Of a stretch of DNA of 64,000 nucleotides, positions 51,837-64,000 are shown in pieces (the first letter of the stretch is position 1; the number at the start of each line of letters is the position of its first letter). Both the position numbers and the translations under genes were made by a program. This stretch comes from Rhabdophis nuchalis (taxonomy: Eukaryota > Chordata > Lepidosauria > Squamata > Natricidae): positions 45,259,110 through 45,323,109 of the forward strand of contig CM077647.1 of assembly GCA_039707465.1 (NCBI GenBank), read 5' to 3'. The notes beneath the pieces are model-generated. The model worked only from the letters and a program-made list of their open reading frames with translations, did no database searches and was not told the origin of the DNA.

Positions 51837-52296
51837 CATAAATATATACATAATTGTATTTATTTATGGCAAAGGAAAATGTGGGATGGAGATGCAAATG
51901 CTGTTTGAACATTGGAGGCTTAAACACATATAAATCAATCCTAATATCCATGGTGTATAAAGACCAAAAGTCTTAACTCAGTGTATATAGAGAGGAGAGA
52001 GAAAAAAGACAAAGAAGTCATCAGAACTAGACTACAGTGACATTTATGGGCAAATGCATTTCACCATACTATGTGCAAACAAATATAGCCTAATGATACA
52101 GAGATGAGGTTAATCGAATAACTGAATCACAACCAAGTGCAAAGAATCAAGTGCTGCAGAATCATAAACATTATATGGTCAGAATGATGTGAAAATGCTC
52201 AGAATAAAGTGACAAGGCCCACCCTTCATTAAAACAGCCAAGTACTATATTTGCAGAACGGGCTTCAAATGAGTCACAAATACAACATTATAGAAC

Positions 52297-52812
52297 TATA
52301 GGTGAAACTCAAAAAATTGGAATACTGTGCAAAAGTTCATTTATTTCAGTAATGCAACTTAAAAGCTGAAACTAATATATGAGATAAGACTCATTACGTG
52401 CAAAGCAAATAGTTCAAGCCATGATTTGTCATAATTGTGATGATGAAAACCCCAAATCCACAATTTCAGAAAATTAGAATATTACATGCAATCAATAAAA
52501 CAAGGATTGTACATAAAACAATATAGGATCTCTGAAAAGTATAAGCATGCATACGTACTTAGTACTTGGTTTGGGCCCCCTTTGTAGCAATTACTGCCTC
52601 AATGCGGTGTGGCATGGAAGCTATCAGCCTGTGGCACTGCTGAGATGGTATGGAAGACCAGATGCTTCAATAGTGGCCTTCACAATTTGGCATTGTTCAG
52701 TATCATGTCTGTCATCTTTCTCTTGGCAATTCCCCATAGATTCTCTATGTGGTTCAGGTCAGGCGTGTTTGCTGGCCAATCAAGCACAGTAATCCCACTG
52801 TCATTAAACTTG
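52297..52812 (-). mobile_element. Tc1/mariner-like transposase remnant
   Basis: The left terminus TAGGTGAAACTCAAAAAATT follows TA. On the minus strand, 52545-52800 translates with errors to the Tc1 transposase C terminus: recognisable pieces include IGQQTRLT (for DWPANSPDL), RIYGELPRE (for ENLWG) and the PHRI-like end before the TKY-type stop. Stops and frameshifts show it is dead. The N-terminal half and right terminus are missing. Confidence 0.7.
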
Positions 52813-53718
52813 TAAGCTTGGTCTAATTTACACATCTTAAACAACCCTAATCAATGAGAGGTGGAAAATAACAAGAGGAAAAATCAAGAAAAAGCATTGT
52901 TTCTTCAGTACATAATTTTATCTTTCCTGGATTTAAAACTACCAAATTGTACCGCTGAAAATCATCAAGTTGAAAGAATACAGAGCCATTTGCCAAAGGG
53001 AAGAACAAAGAAAGTGAAGTGTTTAAGGAGGGTTTGAATTTGCATAGACTATTTGATTTTGCAGCTCTGGAAGAAAAAAAGAATGTCTTCCCCCCCTTTT
53101 TTTCTTCACTTTAGCTGAACTGGAATATTGGACCTGGATCAGAATTGGGAAATAAGAAGAAACTGTGGAACTTACATTATATTGAACTGTAACTTTTGAA
53201 CTGGACTCTATGAAAAGTTGGCAATTTGAAGAAATACGTGAGATTATAAAAAAATATGCATGAGTCATTAAAATTAAATAGCATTTTGAAGTTAGAAACT
53301 AAGGAGAAGCAAGAATCAAGGGAAGAAGAAGGGAAAGGTAGTGCAACTACAGAAAAAGCAACAGAAAATAAAAAAGACATAATATTTCACTGGGTTAGAC
53401 AGTGGTACAGGGAAAATTGAAAAGGGGGAATATGTCCCAATAAAGAAAGGTAAAGGGACTATAGAAGAAAGGAAAGGAAATGGCCATTCAGGCATAGAGA
53501 AGAAATAGAAGAAAGAAATGAGTGATAAGAGAAAAGAGGAAGAGAAGACAGGGAGACAAGGATATGTCGAAGGTGCACAGTGGGTGATGGAAAAATCAGA
53601 GAAGAAAGAATATACACCCAGGAACTTAGAGTTTGGGATAAAGGGCTCACTAGGAAGAAATGGAAAGGCTAAAGTGAAAAAAGTGAATATTACAGGAGAG
53701 AGATTTAGATTTATTTTA
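52813..53718. other. Intergenic DNA, nothing recognised
   Basis: AT-rich with a purine-rich stretch at 53280-53700; no gene or repeat identified. Confidence 0.5.
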
Positions 53719-53785
53719 GATTTATTAAATTTTTAGATCGCCCTTCTCCCTTGCGGGACTCAGGAGAGGAAGAAGGGAGGCATAC
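53719..53785 (-). mobile_element. Solo 3' end of an L2 LINE
   Basis: TTTATTAAATTTTTAGATCG, CCCTTCTCCCTTGCGGGACT and CAGGAGAGGAAGAAGGGAGG follow the reversed L2 3' end seen at 58797. Confidence 0.65.
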
Positions 53786-55212
53786 ATATAGATATGAAAC
53801 ACATATTAATATGAATGACTAGCTAATTGGATATTTAGAAATTACTATGTGGAGAATATAAATAAGAGGTATGTGATTTACTCTTTTACATGATTGTTAA
53901 ACTGAGTTTCTAATTGATTGAATATGATAATGAAAAGACAATTAAATATAAGTTTAAATATTTGGAATATGGAAACATATATTAAGATGAATATAAGTGA
54001 GGTGCATATTGTTTGTCATGTTATATAGCAGATTAACGGAATTGTAATAATCATTGAATAGCAAGGATTGCAATTAAAAGATAATTAAATGTAAGATAAG
54101 TAAAAATATGGAAAAATGGAGGGCGAACTTGAAAAATACTTATAATGGAAAATTACTTGAATAATGGAAAATTACTAAACAGAGAACTAAAAACTTGGGG
54201 CATGTAAAGATGTATAAATATACAATACTATGATGAAAAATATTGCCAGGAATCTTAAATGGCCACTTGTAGGAGAAACTTAAATTATGCAAAGGACTAC
54301 AGGCTGCTTCTTCTGATCTTCAAGATGGTGTTTGAATACTGAATTTGTTTGATTTGCTTCAAAAATCCTTTTTGAATACACAGTACTAAACAATGGAAAT
54401 TTGACTGGTATTGGCTTAGTGTGATCTACAGACCCAAACATTATGATTATACGTCTTAATTTGTTTACAGTTTTGACTTTGGTGAACATACTAACTGTTA
54501 CTTATAACAGTTAATCTAAACCATGGCTAAGCATAATATGAGAAACCCATCTAGTAACTGGGAAAAGTGAATGAGATGGCTCCAGTAATTTTAGCATCCC
54601 TTCTTCTTCTATTACTCCTTGTTTTACTTTGGGTTTACATTTTAATATGGTGTGTTTAATTGTTTTATGTGCCACCCAGAATCACTTTTTGTGAAATGGG
54701 TGGCTATTTGCCTGTAAACCAGAATTTATAGGACTGCAAAATAGCACACACACAAAAAATAGAAAATGAAGAAGCTAAAGTGTTTTGTGACTTTATAATT
54801 CTAACAGATAAGCACCCATCTAACACCACAGATGTAATCATTGTTATTAAGAAAGACAAAAAAATCTGAACCATAAATATTGTAGTATATGGAGACACCA
54901 GAAGAGAAGAAAAAGATCTGGAAAAAAATTACAAATACAAGGCCTGCAAATAAAAGTAGAATGATTGTGACAAATGCAAGTAAAATAGTATCAATTGTAA
55001 AGTGCCTTGAGTACAATCCCCAAACATCTGTACACTACTTGAAAACCATTGGCATTGACAAATTCACCATTCGCCAATTGCAAAAGGCAGCTTTACTTAG
55101 AACAACTTACATCCTGTCATGATACCTTTAACAACATTAGAAAAAATGTTCCTATTCCAGGTCTTTGGGAATAATTCAATATGTAAATAAAAATGCCAAT
55201 ATAAATATATAA
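53786..55212. other. Intergenic DNA with a possible LINE 3' end
   Basis: Mostly AT-rich. At 54640-54712 the sequence TGCCACCCAGAATCACTTTTTGTGAAATGGGTGGC resembles another L2-like 3' stem-loop (GCCACCC/GGGTGGC). Confidence 0.45.
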
Positions 55213-55410
55213 GAGCCATGATGGTACAGTGGTTAGAATGCAGTAGTGCAGCTGCCTGCAGTTTGTCAGTTCAAATCTCACCAGGTTCAAGATTCACTCA
55301 GCCTTCCATCCTTCCGAGATTGTGGGGAACAAAATGCTAAGTCTGTAAACAGATTAGAGAGGGATGTAAAGCACTGTGAAGCAATATACAAGCCTAAATG
55401 CTATTGCTAT
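55213..55410 (+). mobile_element. tRNA-derived SINE with MIR/L2-like tail
   Basis: GAGCCATGATGGTACAGTGG, CAGTTCAAATCTCACCAGG, CCTTCCATCCTTCCGAG and AAAGCACTGTGAAGCAATAT match the copy at 23753; a few internal deletions are present. Confidence 0.8.
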
Positions 55411-57000
55411 GGCTGACTGTGAACCAACCATAATAATAATGACAAGTACATATATAAAATCTTGAGAAACAATTACCATTAGAAAATTGTAAATTTCCTT
55501 AGAGCTATTGGTATGTGTTTTTCCATTTACATGATTTGAATAATGAAGTTACCATTATATAAAATTCTGAATTTTTCTAGAAACATATTCTGTATTCACT
55601 ATATCAGGTTCTTTTAGCTATATCCAAATTCAATGAGATCCCCAAATTCCAGATAGCCTAGACACCAGCCTTTTTGGCCTTTAAACAACCCACATACTAA
55701 CAGACCCAATGGGTAGTAGTTTCAGTTTGTTTCTACATCATTTCTAGATCTACCACCATCCCTACTATTAATAGTAGACTATTATTGTCTTTTAGATCTA
55801 GGCTGTTTCCAATTCTCTGTTTCATAGAGTCATAGGAACCACTTCCCTTCCCAGAATAGACCAAGACAAAAGTCACTACAATATAAAAAGCACCACATGA
55901 ACTACTCCACCCGCCATGTGAACTTCTACACAACAACACCCACTACAACATCCCCCATTCCTATCCGGGTCTGCTTTTATAATTGGTCATGGCTGGAGAG
56001 CTGAACTGGCTTGGGGTCTTAAAGGAGCAGAATACCATCAATTCAGGTAGTAGTCAATTTTCAGAAAGCCTGATCTTTCACAAACTGACTAAAAATTAAT
56101 TCTGCTGCAGCTGAAAAATTGTTTGACTCAGAAGTAGAATCTTATGTATTTTTAAAATGTATAAAAATATTTATTTTTTTAAAAAAAAGTTTTAACGTAT
56201 TGATATCATATTTAAATTATGTTAAATGAAGGTGGGAAGTACTCTATCAGAGGTGGAATATTCCCAGAATTTAGTTTGCACATATCCAGAAATAATTCAA
56301 CAATATTGTTTCCAGAGAGTTAGCAGACTTCTGTTCTAAGTTAGAATTAGGTCAGTTCACCATTATAGAGAGTAACTGAAATAGTTTTGGAAAACTGCAA
56401 TTTATTTTTTCCTCTGTTACATTTAGGATCATAAACTTGCAGTCCAGAATATATTTTTATATTCTTATCAAAAGTTATTATGAGAAAAGTCCCAGAAATA
56501 ATTTACTGGCTTTCTATCTCTACACTTTGATTGAAACCAACTAAATTCTTCCCCCAAATATAATTCAAAGCAGATGTTGGGTGCATATTTTCCTTATTTT
56601 TTTCTTCACAAGGAATGAGCCATTAAAATCTTCAATATAAAACAGCATATGTAACACTTCCAGATTAATCTCTTGCTTGTCTGGTTTGTAACTTTGATTT
56701 TCCCTGATTTCTTAGTACTTAGTGGGATTTATTTTCAGTGATTCTGCCCTTGGACCAAAAGAATAAGCTTTTATCTGTGATGATCATATTTTGACTAAAC
56801 CGTATAGCTTTTCTTTTAATAAACATGTAACATTGGATTGCCATTTGACACAGAATTAAGGAAAGATAAAAATGAAATGAATTCTCCCAAATTACTGTTG
56901 CTAAAACAGAATTGGAAAAGTTCATGAGGAATCTGTGGTTAGATTGATCCAAATAGTATCACTGATGTATACCATCTTCATCTCCTTATCTTATCTTTTA
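55411..57000. other. Intergenic DNA, nothing recognised
   Basis: AT-rich, no gene or repeat identified. Confidence 0.5.
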
Positions 57001-57062
57001 TATACATACATACATACATACATACATACATACATACATACATACATACATACATACATACA
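57001..57062. repeat. (CATA)n microsatellite
   Basis: About 15 tandem tetranucleotide units. Confidence 0.97.
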
Positions 57063-57528
57063 ATCTTCAGCATACATTTTTACATGATGTTTACATGATG
57101 TTAACAGAATAGACTGTTATGTTAAACAGCAGCAATTATTATGTAATAAAACATTTTCTCCTAAAATATTTTAATGCAACTTCCTTATGTTTTAGATTGC
57201 TGAATCATTGACCCACCAGGATACAAACTAATCCTCTCTTCCATACAAAATCTTGAGAACTGAAGCATCTTCAACATTCACTTAATCATTGCTTCAAAAC
57301 TTCTGAGACTGATAACAATGGCAAGAGAAAGGGTGATGCAAAGCTAATTTATTTCATAGCCAGAATGTACTTTTTATTTAACAAATGCATTTGAGCAACT
57401 ACCTCCTACAGAGATTCTAGGCAGATTTATAACATTAACATCTCACAATGTAAGAACCTATAATCCTCCCTTATCCCAATAATAATAATAAACAAAAGCA
57501 TCTGAGCTCTAAGCTCTAGTCTCTAAGC
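57063..57528. other. Intergenic DNA, nothing recognised
   Basis: AT-rich; AATAATAATAATA near 57479 may be the remnant of a LINE tail. Confidence 0.5.
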
Positions 57529-57918
57529 TAGACCGGCTTGATGGAAAAGATACGTCTTGAGCGAACGGCAAAAGAAGGGAAGGTCTGTGATAGTCTGAAG
57601 TTTGGGGGGTAGGCTGTTCCAGAGGGATGGCCCAGCCACAGAGAAGGCCCTACCCCTGGGCACCGCTAGCCGGCATTGACCGGCAGTTGGCACCCTGAGG
57701 AGCTCACCCTGTGGGAGCGGATCGGTCGGTGGGAGGTGTGCGGCAGGAGACGGTCCCACAAATAGCTAAGCCCCGTGCCATGGAGCGATTTAAAGATGGT
57801 AACAAGCACCTTAAAGTGCACCCGGAAGGCCACCGGCAGCCAGTGCAGCTCGCGCAGGAGAGGTGTTACATGGGAGCTTCGGGATGCTCCCAGAATCCCC
57901 CGCACGGCCGCATTCCTC
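57529..57918 (-). mobile_element. L2 LINE fragment (RT C terminus)
   Basis: On the minus strand it reads RNAAVRGILGASR, LHWLPVAFRVHFKVL and, after a frameshift near 57710, FSVAGPSLWNSLPP ending LFHQAGLA. Unlike other copies it lacks the 3' UTR stem-loop, so the 3' end was lost after insertion or recombined. Confidence 0.88.
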
Positions 57919-58570
57919 ACCTCTTCTCCCTAATCGCTGCCATTCGCTGCCGCTGTGGGGGAAAAGTCACGCCATTAGGCCGAGGGTCGAAAATCAGGCC
58001 GGATGTTGTTAGGCCGGTGTTTGGGCCGGGGCGCTGTTCTGGCCAAGGATTCGTGGCTTGCCATTTGCCCCTGCCTCCGCTTGTCTGCTTCTGCCTCCAT
58101 CTTATCCGTGCTGACCACATGCTGTCCATCCGTCGGGCAGCGCCACACCGTTCAGCGGCCTTCTGCACTGCACCGTTCGGTGGCCCACTGCCATTCGGCC
58201 TCCTACCACCTCCTACCGCCTGGCCGGTCGTCTAGCCGGCCGCTCGATTGTCCAGCTGCTCGGCGGCTCCAGCTCCGGCTCCGGCTCGCCAAAATGCCCC
58301 TGAGAAGCCCCAAGGAGCTAAAAATGCTCCAGCGTGTTGGCGGGGGGGTGGCTGGGCTGCTTGGTCACTCCCGCTCCCGCTCCCACTCCCGCATGCCCAT
58401 GCCACCCTAAGGAGCCAAAAAACGCTCCAGTATGTCGACAGGGTGGGTGGCCTGCCGGGACCGGCCATCCGATGACAAGGTTTGGCCGGCTAACATCTTC
58501 AGAGATCAAAAAGCCTTACCGGACCTTCCCCGGCATTCTGAGGTTAATTTCCATTGTCGCGCATGCGTAG
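57919..58570. other. GC- and CpG-rich island, unassigned
   Basis: About 650 bp with frequent CpG (for example GCCGGCCGCTCG near 58216 and GTCGCGCATGCG near 58556) in a region otherwise AT-rich. It contains a diverged direct repeat, AAGGAGC(C/T)AAAAA..GCTCCAG, at 58312 and 58410, each with an internal GGAGC/GCTCC foldback. Open frames on several strands overlap and none is recognisable. It could be an unknown repeat or a CpG-island promoter. Confidence 0.6.
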
Positions 58571-58796
58571 GACTATTCCTAGCGACAAACTATTCCTAGT
58601 CATAATGTAAGTTTCATTATGACTGACTATTCTCTATTTCCAATACTTTCTTCCATTGCAAAAGTTGATGATGAATGACAGGTAGTTTAATCCCCTAACT
58701 CAGTCTATGTTAATTGAATGGCTTCAAAATGGATAGAATAAGTGGCATCTGCCTACATTAATAAATATAATATCAACAAAATGCTCATTTGTATTT

Positions 58797-59213
58797 GTAT
58801 TTATTAAATTTATATACCGCACCTTCTCCCTACTGGGACTCAGGGCGGTGTACAGGCAGATAAAATCAACAATATAAAACATAAAATACATTAAAAATAC
58901 ATTAAATAGTTGGCCTGTCCTAAAACCCCTACTAAAACTCCTGCTAAAACAAATTAAAAACTACGCCAGGCTGGCCGCACAAAATAAATAGGTCTTCAAG
59001 GCCCGACGGAAAAGGCGCAGGTCGGTGATCATCCGTAGGTCAGGGGGGTAGGTCATTCCAGAGGGCAGGAGCTGCCACAGAGAAGGCTCTCCTCCTGGGG
59101 GTCGCCAGCCGACATTGTTTAGCCGACGGCACCCTGAGGAAGCCCTCTCTGTGGGAGCGAACTGGTTGGTGGGAGGTATTTGGTAGCAGAAGGCGGTCTT
59201 GAAGATAACCAGG
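58797..59213 (-). mobile_element. 5'-truncated L2 LINE
   Basis: The 3' end has TTTATTAAATTTATATACCG, then CACCTTCTCCCTACTGGGAC and GGGCGGTGTACAGG (reversed stem-loop). The minus-strand frame reads QFAPTERAS, PSLWQLLPSGMTYPP and LKTYLFCAASLA. Truncated at the RT C terminus. Confidence 0.85.
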
Positions 59214-59819
59214 TCATTCAAATCAAGTGAAATGAACTTATTGGGATAAACTTTAACACATTGCAAATTTTTGCATACTTCTAGAATGTTCTGGGAAGTC
59301 AACAGAAGGTTAACATGAACAACAGACAATTTGGACATTGTCTCATTAGCTCAACTTGTAGCCCACATGTCATTAGCCACATAAAGCTTAACAAATTATT
59401 TTTTCACCCTTTGTATTTCCCCATCTTTTCTTCTTTTTTTAAATCTTATCCATCTTACAAAACCTGTGTGTTTTCTTCTTTCTTGTTTTTATTTCTTTCC
59501 AGGAAAGTTTACACAAGGGATGTATAAAATAACAAACTGTTTGGAGACTTATATAAGGAAGCAAGTACCTTGGAAATCTTCAGGACCATATATCATGTAT
59601 TCCTGTCTATAGAAAACACTAAACATATCTGTTTCAAACATGTCTGTACCTCTGGAGAGATATTTGGTCACACTAAGATTAATCAAGAGCATCAGGGGTT
59701 TCTGGACAAGTTAGAAGGATGTATCCAAACAGAACATGGAAAGAAAGAAATAAAATAAAATAAAATAACACCATTAGAGGAAAAGAGCTGACATTATACA
59801 ACCCAGAGGTCAAGGAGTT
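59214..59819. other. Intergenic DNA, nothing recognised
   Basis: AT-rich; a short AAATA-rich tail near 59750-59766 precedes the hAT-like sequence. Confidence 0.5.
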
Positions 59820-60048
59820 GGAGTTTTAGGGGGGGGCTGGAGGGCAAACATGGCCAGCGGGTGAGCATGAACAGGATGGGCATGGCCAGCTCAACATCAC
59901 CCATCATGGTTCCATTTTTAGCTGCGGTCCTCTGCCAATGAAATGTAGCTTGGGGAGACTGTGTGTGGTTGTAGGGTGGCCCCACAGACCAAATCTAAGC
60001 ATCCCATGGGCCGGATCTGGCCCATGGGCCTTCTGTTTGACACCCCTG
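59820..60048. mobile_element. hAT-like fragment, one terminus
   Basis: The right terminus read inward is CAGGGGTGTCAAACAGAAGG followed by CCCATGGGCCAGATCCGG, a familiar vertebrate hAT-type end. The left boundary is not clear. Confidence 0.55.
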
Positions 60049-62422
60049 CCCTAGAACATGACATGCAGATTTCTGAATAAGGAGGTTTGCTCAATGTTCT
60101 AGGAAAGAAGCTCCAATCTTCATGGCTGCTTGCGTGAATCTGCAATAGAAAGATGCTCAATTCTGGCCTTGAAGGGCAGCTGTGCTGTTGCAAGGCTGAT
60201 AACTGACCTGGCTATGAGACAGGATTGTTATGGGGAGATGAAGAGACAGAAGTCATATTTTTACAGCCTGATATATGTTATTGTGTTAGTGACTAGAGGC
60301 CTGAGTAATTATAAAGAGAAAAAGAGAAAAGGAGGAGAGGAGAAAAAAAAGTATGTGGATGGAATTAATCAAATGGCTGGAGAGAAAGATTCTTTTCCCA
60401 ATAGCAAAGCAGGAGGTGTTCCATAGAATAAATCTAGAAGCAGTTTAGACTGTGCTGTCTACACTAGTTAATTCCAGCCCTTTCCTTTATTTTTACCCTC
60501 TTTTGATAAGCTTAGAAATAGGGGGTGGGATACAGAGAAAGGGGATTTGCTTCCAAATTTATTCAAGCATGCAGGTATTCCTCACTTACCAACTGCCTCA
60601 TTTGGCAATCATTCTAAGTTACAATAGTGTACAGCTTTGCAACAAATCCTCTCATTGACAACTGGCACAGCATCCTGTGATTGTCTTATGTATGCTTCCC
60701 AGCCAATTTCACAATAAACAGAGTTAATGGAGAATCTGAAAGTAAAAACTTAAGTCACAGTCATATGATGTTTTGTTCAAATGGGAAGTGATGTCGTAAC
60801 TTATAATAACCACATGAATTTCTGCTTAATAACCTGTAGTGCTTAGCCATGGAGTTGTGAGTCCCAATTGTGCATAGAAAATGCTTGCTCTACTGAGTAC
60901 CAATTTCCCACTAGAACCATTGGAAAATCTTGAATGATGTGCAGAAAATACAATAAATATTTTCTAAGAAAGTTTTGTGAGCTCACAGGTATTATCAATA
61001 ATTCTTTCCTTATGGGAGCTAAAGCCTGCTATTTTCTCAAGACTTAAGACCACAATGGCATCTTAATGATTTTAACCTAGCCTCTAACAGATTGGCTCCC
61101 AACTTAAAAAAAAGAACTCATACACTGTTCCTACAAGTCACACAGACTAGGGCTTTAAAGATTTAAAGAAATGTTTGACTTAGAAAAAATGAGGGGAGGC
61201 AGCCATAGAGAATTCCTTTCTGCACACCCTTTTTGAACTTGATAAAGCTGGAGCTTCCTTAGCATAAGACCTAATATTAACAGACAGAGAGAAACCTTAG
61301 TTGGAATGCAAGTTGGAGGGTTCCAGTTGTATTAGATTTCTCAGTCTAATTAGGAGTCCACAACATCAACCAACAGTAGTCATTAGCTTTAGCAGCATAA
61401 TACCATAGATATTTCTGAATAATGGACAAAAGGGAGAAATTGTTGAACCCCCACCCCCCACAATTATACACAGTATATATTTGCTTCTTTGAATTGTATT
61501 GGCTTACACCAATACATGTAGTGAACCAAGCAAATATATTATAACAATAATGTAAGATGCTCATATAATTTTCCTTGGTTAGATTCCACACTTGAGATGA
61601 CCACACCAGCAAAAGGGGTACACTATTTTCTTTTTTCTGAAAGAGAAAAAAAAGTTGTGAGGTTATTTATCCTTCTCCTCTTCCTCCCTTCCACTTAGTG
61701 TCTTTTAGGAAGAAGAGATGCTAATAACATTGGGAACCTCAGCTGAATCTACAACAAAAAAAATTATATGAAGAGAAGAGATATTAAATCATAAGACTGA
61801 AATGGATCTTGTTTGGTTTTTGAGAGAAACCAAAAGCTACAAAGAACTATGTTATGCTAAGCCAGAAATGCTTTTCTTCCCCTCTTCTTTTCTTTCTTTC
61901 AAAATATTTTCTGTGGTTAAAAACATGCTATGAATTTTTAAAGGTGAAAGATGAAGTTTTTTATTATTGCTTCAACATTTGTTCAACTGAACAATTTGCA
62001 CAAATCTCTTAAGTGATCAATTTTTTTTTATCTTTCCCAAAGTGGAAATAATTGATTTCTCATCTTTTGAAAGCAATTTAGATTCCCAGAAGGGATGCAA
62101 TGTAGAACAGAGCTGGGAAGATGGAGATTCATTTCATTTTAAATAACCTGAGTGATGGGTAGCTCTAGGGAAAAAAAGGCAGAACTACGGTATTTGGGGG
62201 GAAAGCTTCAATATTAAGAAGTAAGTTCAGCTGCGTCTGATCATAGGTTCTGTGTAATGTGCATTGATTAATGCTAGTTTGTTTTTCTTCATTTTTCAAT
62301 AATATACAGCATAATTTATATATGTATTGTGCTTGAAATGTTTATTTACAAATCAGAACAGCACCAACCAACTAGTCAATGATAATGAAAGTCAACATTT
62401 CTTGAACTTCATATATCAGGAT
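60049..62422. other. Intergenic DNA, one possible MITE
   Basis: At 60571-60850 GCAGGTATTCCTCACTTACC and AATCATTCTAAGTTACAATA resemble the left end of the AGGTAGTC MITE copy at 4636 (minus orientation), with a divergent interior. Nothing else is recognised. Confidence 0.4.
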
Positions 62423-62424
62423 TA

Positions 62425-63061
62425 CCATATCTTTCATAGTATACGAAGCACTCGCCCTAAAAGTGGGTGGAAATGTCTGTGCGTCTTATACTATGAATGT
62501 TGCTGAATCCCCATCATCTGCCAGCCCCCACTCTTAGGCTGTTTTTAGCCTCTGTGCATCATGTTTTTGATCTCCACGTGCTCCATTTTAGCTTTCCAGG
62601 CTGCAGGGATCACCACAGCACATTGCTGCTAATCACTGCATGTCACATTTTTGGCCTCCGCACAACCTGTTTTTGGCCTCCATGCATTGCTTTTTTGGCT
62701 GGTTCTAGGCAGCGGTGGCAATCCCCACCACCTGGAATGGGCAAAAACATGACTTATAGAAGCCAAAAATGGGGTGCATAGAGGCTGAAAATATGATGTG
62801 CGGAGGCAGCAATGGGCTGTGGTGATCCCCGCAGCTGATTGGCAGTATTCCGGAAGGCCAACCACCAATCAGCTACTCATGCTGAATCAGGCTATGATAA
62901 CATGCTGAAGCTGACCAGGCTGTTTGCTGCAAGGACATTAGCCAGATGATTACTGATGGATACTGGTAGGGAAAGGCAGATTTTTTTTCCTTGTGTATCC
63001 TCCCCCCCCCCCCAAATATGCGTCTCATACTCCAGAGTATCTTATACTCCAAAAATTACTG
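62425..63061. mobile_element. TA-flanked MITE (GTATAAGATGCACC family), 637 bp
   Basis: The left end CCATATCTTTCATAGTATAC and the right end, inward, CAGTAATTTTTGGAGTATAA are inverted repeats, with TA at 62423-62424 and 63062-63063. The subterminal motif TGCGTCTTATACTATG lies near 62480 and GCGTCTCATACTCC near 63020. The interior has an inverted segment (CTGCAGGGATCACCACAGC near 62602 against GCTGTGGTGATCCCCGCAG near 62816). Confidence 0.8.
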
Positions 63062-63063
63062 TA

Positions 63064-64000
63064 TTTCACATATTTAACTTGGCTATGGTGGTAGGGGGTT
63101 TGGAATAGAAACGCTAACTGACGGAGCAGTAATACTCAATGACATATTGATCATTTTTATCTTGTTTTTGATTTTTTTCAGCAATTGTTTTTTCCTCCTG
63201 ACAAAGTGAGTTAGTTGTTTTCCTATGATGATCTTGTACTATTTTCTATAATTTAAGTAGAATATTATTTTGCCTGTCTACCACTCATCCCATTTCTCTT
63301 TCCAAATTTAAGGTTACTTTTATTGCTCTGATAATTTCAATATTTAATTCCATTCCTGTCATATCTCTTGGATAAAAGAAGTTCCGTATAAAAACAGCAA
63401 TTCAAAATGTAATATTCTGTCAGACCTTAAAAATTATACTGTGTGATTGACAATTGCATTTGTCTTCATTTAAATAATAATAATCAGGATAGCTAGTGTG
63501 TGCCTCACTACTGTATCAATAAATTTTTAAGGAAACTTAGACCAGATTTGTCTAAACTTATAACCTTTCTTCCCTTTCCTTCTCTACTTTTTAATCTAAG
63601 AGGAGCCATACACTAAATAAACAAATTGTTGAGGGAAAAAGAAGCTAAAGCTATGCTATGAAAGATACTATACAATGCAGTGAGTCCAATGAGTAGACAT
63701 TTATGATAATGTCACATCTGGGCTTAAGTAAAATTAGAAATGGACTCTAAAATGAATGTGCTTTTCAAAGTTTACAAAAGACGTCCTATGAAGAGTTGGC
63801 TTCTTAGAGTGGCAGATAAAGCCCACATTCCATCTGAAGTTTGGATTTTAAAAAATTGCCTCATAGTTATATTATCTTCTCATACTGTTCTGTGGCCCAT
63901 AAACATAACTAGAATATTTAATGCACTAAAGAAGAGGAAATAGGGGCTTGATATAGATGGTGCAGACAGTGAACTCATCCACATATTCCTAGGGATGTAT
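63064..64000. other. Intergenic DNA, nothing recognised
   Basis: AT-rich to the window end; no gene or repeat identified. Confidence 0.5.

Noticed and set aside
57711..58475. Overlapping frames in the GC-rich island
   Set aside because: They compete on both strands, begin in reversed LINE sequence or GC-rich DNA, and show no recognisable domain.

Overview
This is a piece of a vertebrate genome, most likely from a squamate reptile (lizard or snake). It carries most of one protein gene, the aryl hydrocarbon receptor gene AHR on the plus strand, set in AT-rich DNA crowded with transposon copies. The squamate call rests on the repeats: many L2/CR1-group LINEs with microsatellite tails, a Sauria-like tRNA SINE, two copies of a tRNA/MIR-tailed SINE, a CR1 fragment and several MITE families. 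It is an inference; no species marker is present.

AHR (about 9.1-36.1 kb): nine exons correspond to human exons 3-11 and encode about 777 residues: the linker after bHLH, PAS-A, PAS-B with its PAC region, and the whole C-terminal transactivation domain. All introns inside the window have GT/AG ends and compatible phases, so the gene looks functional. Exons 1 and 2 (start codon and bHLH) lie before the window; positions 1-9141 are read as intron 2 or upstream. A long, nearly repeat-free 3' UTR follows the stop at 31580, with poly(A) signals near 33.4, 34.2 and 36.06 kb.

Introns: intron 2 holds an L2 LINE (1-2556), a CR1 fragment, a SINE, a MITE and a 1.7-kb hAT element with an 8-bp target duplication. 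Intron 5 holds an 820-bp GATA-type array. Intron 6 holds a three-level nest: a TA-flanked MITE split by a minus-strand L2 LINE, itself split by a plus-strand L2 LINE with a 1036-codon uninterrupted frame. Intron 10 holds a MITE split by a microsatellite and a decayed L2 LINE, which in turn contains the 3' end of a different LINE.

Downstream (36-64 kb) no protein gene is recognised. It holds a nearly complete but broken L2 LINE (37.7-41.1 kb), several 5'-truncated L2 copies, solo L2 3' ends, two non-autonomous hAT elements with 8-bp duplications, a Tc1-like transposase remnant, more MITEs, a GC-rich island near 58 kb and plain AT-rich DNA.

No new biological system was found. The points most worth a second look are the intact L2 frame, the dated insertion nest, the residues at dioxin-affinity positions of AHR, the covarying 3' stem-loop of the LINEs, and a 150-bp segment present on both sides of AHR exon 10.
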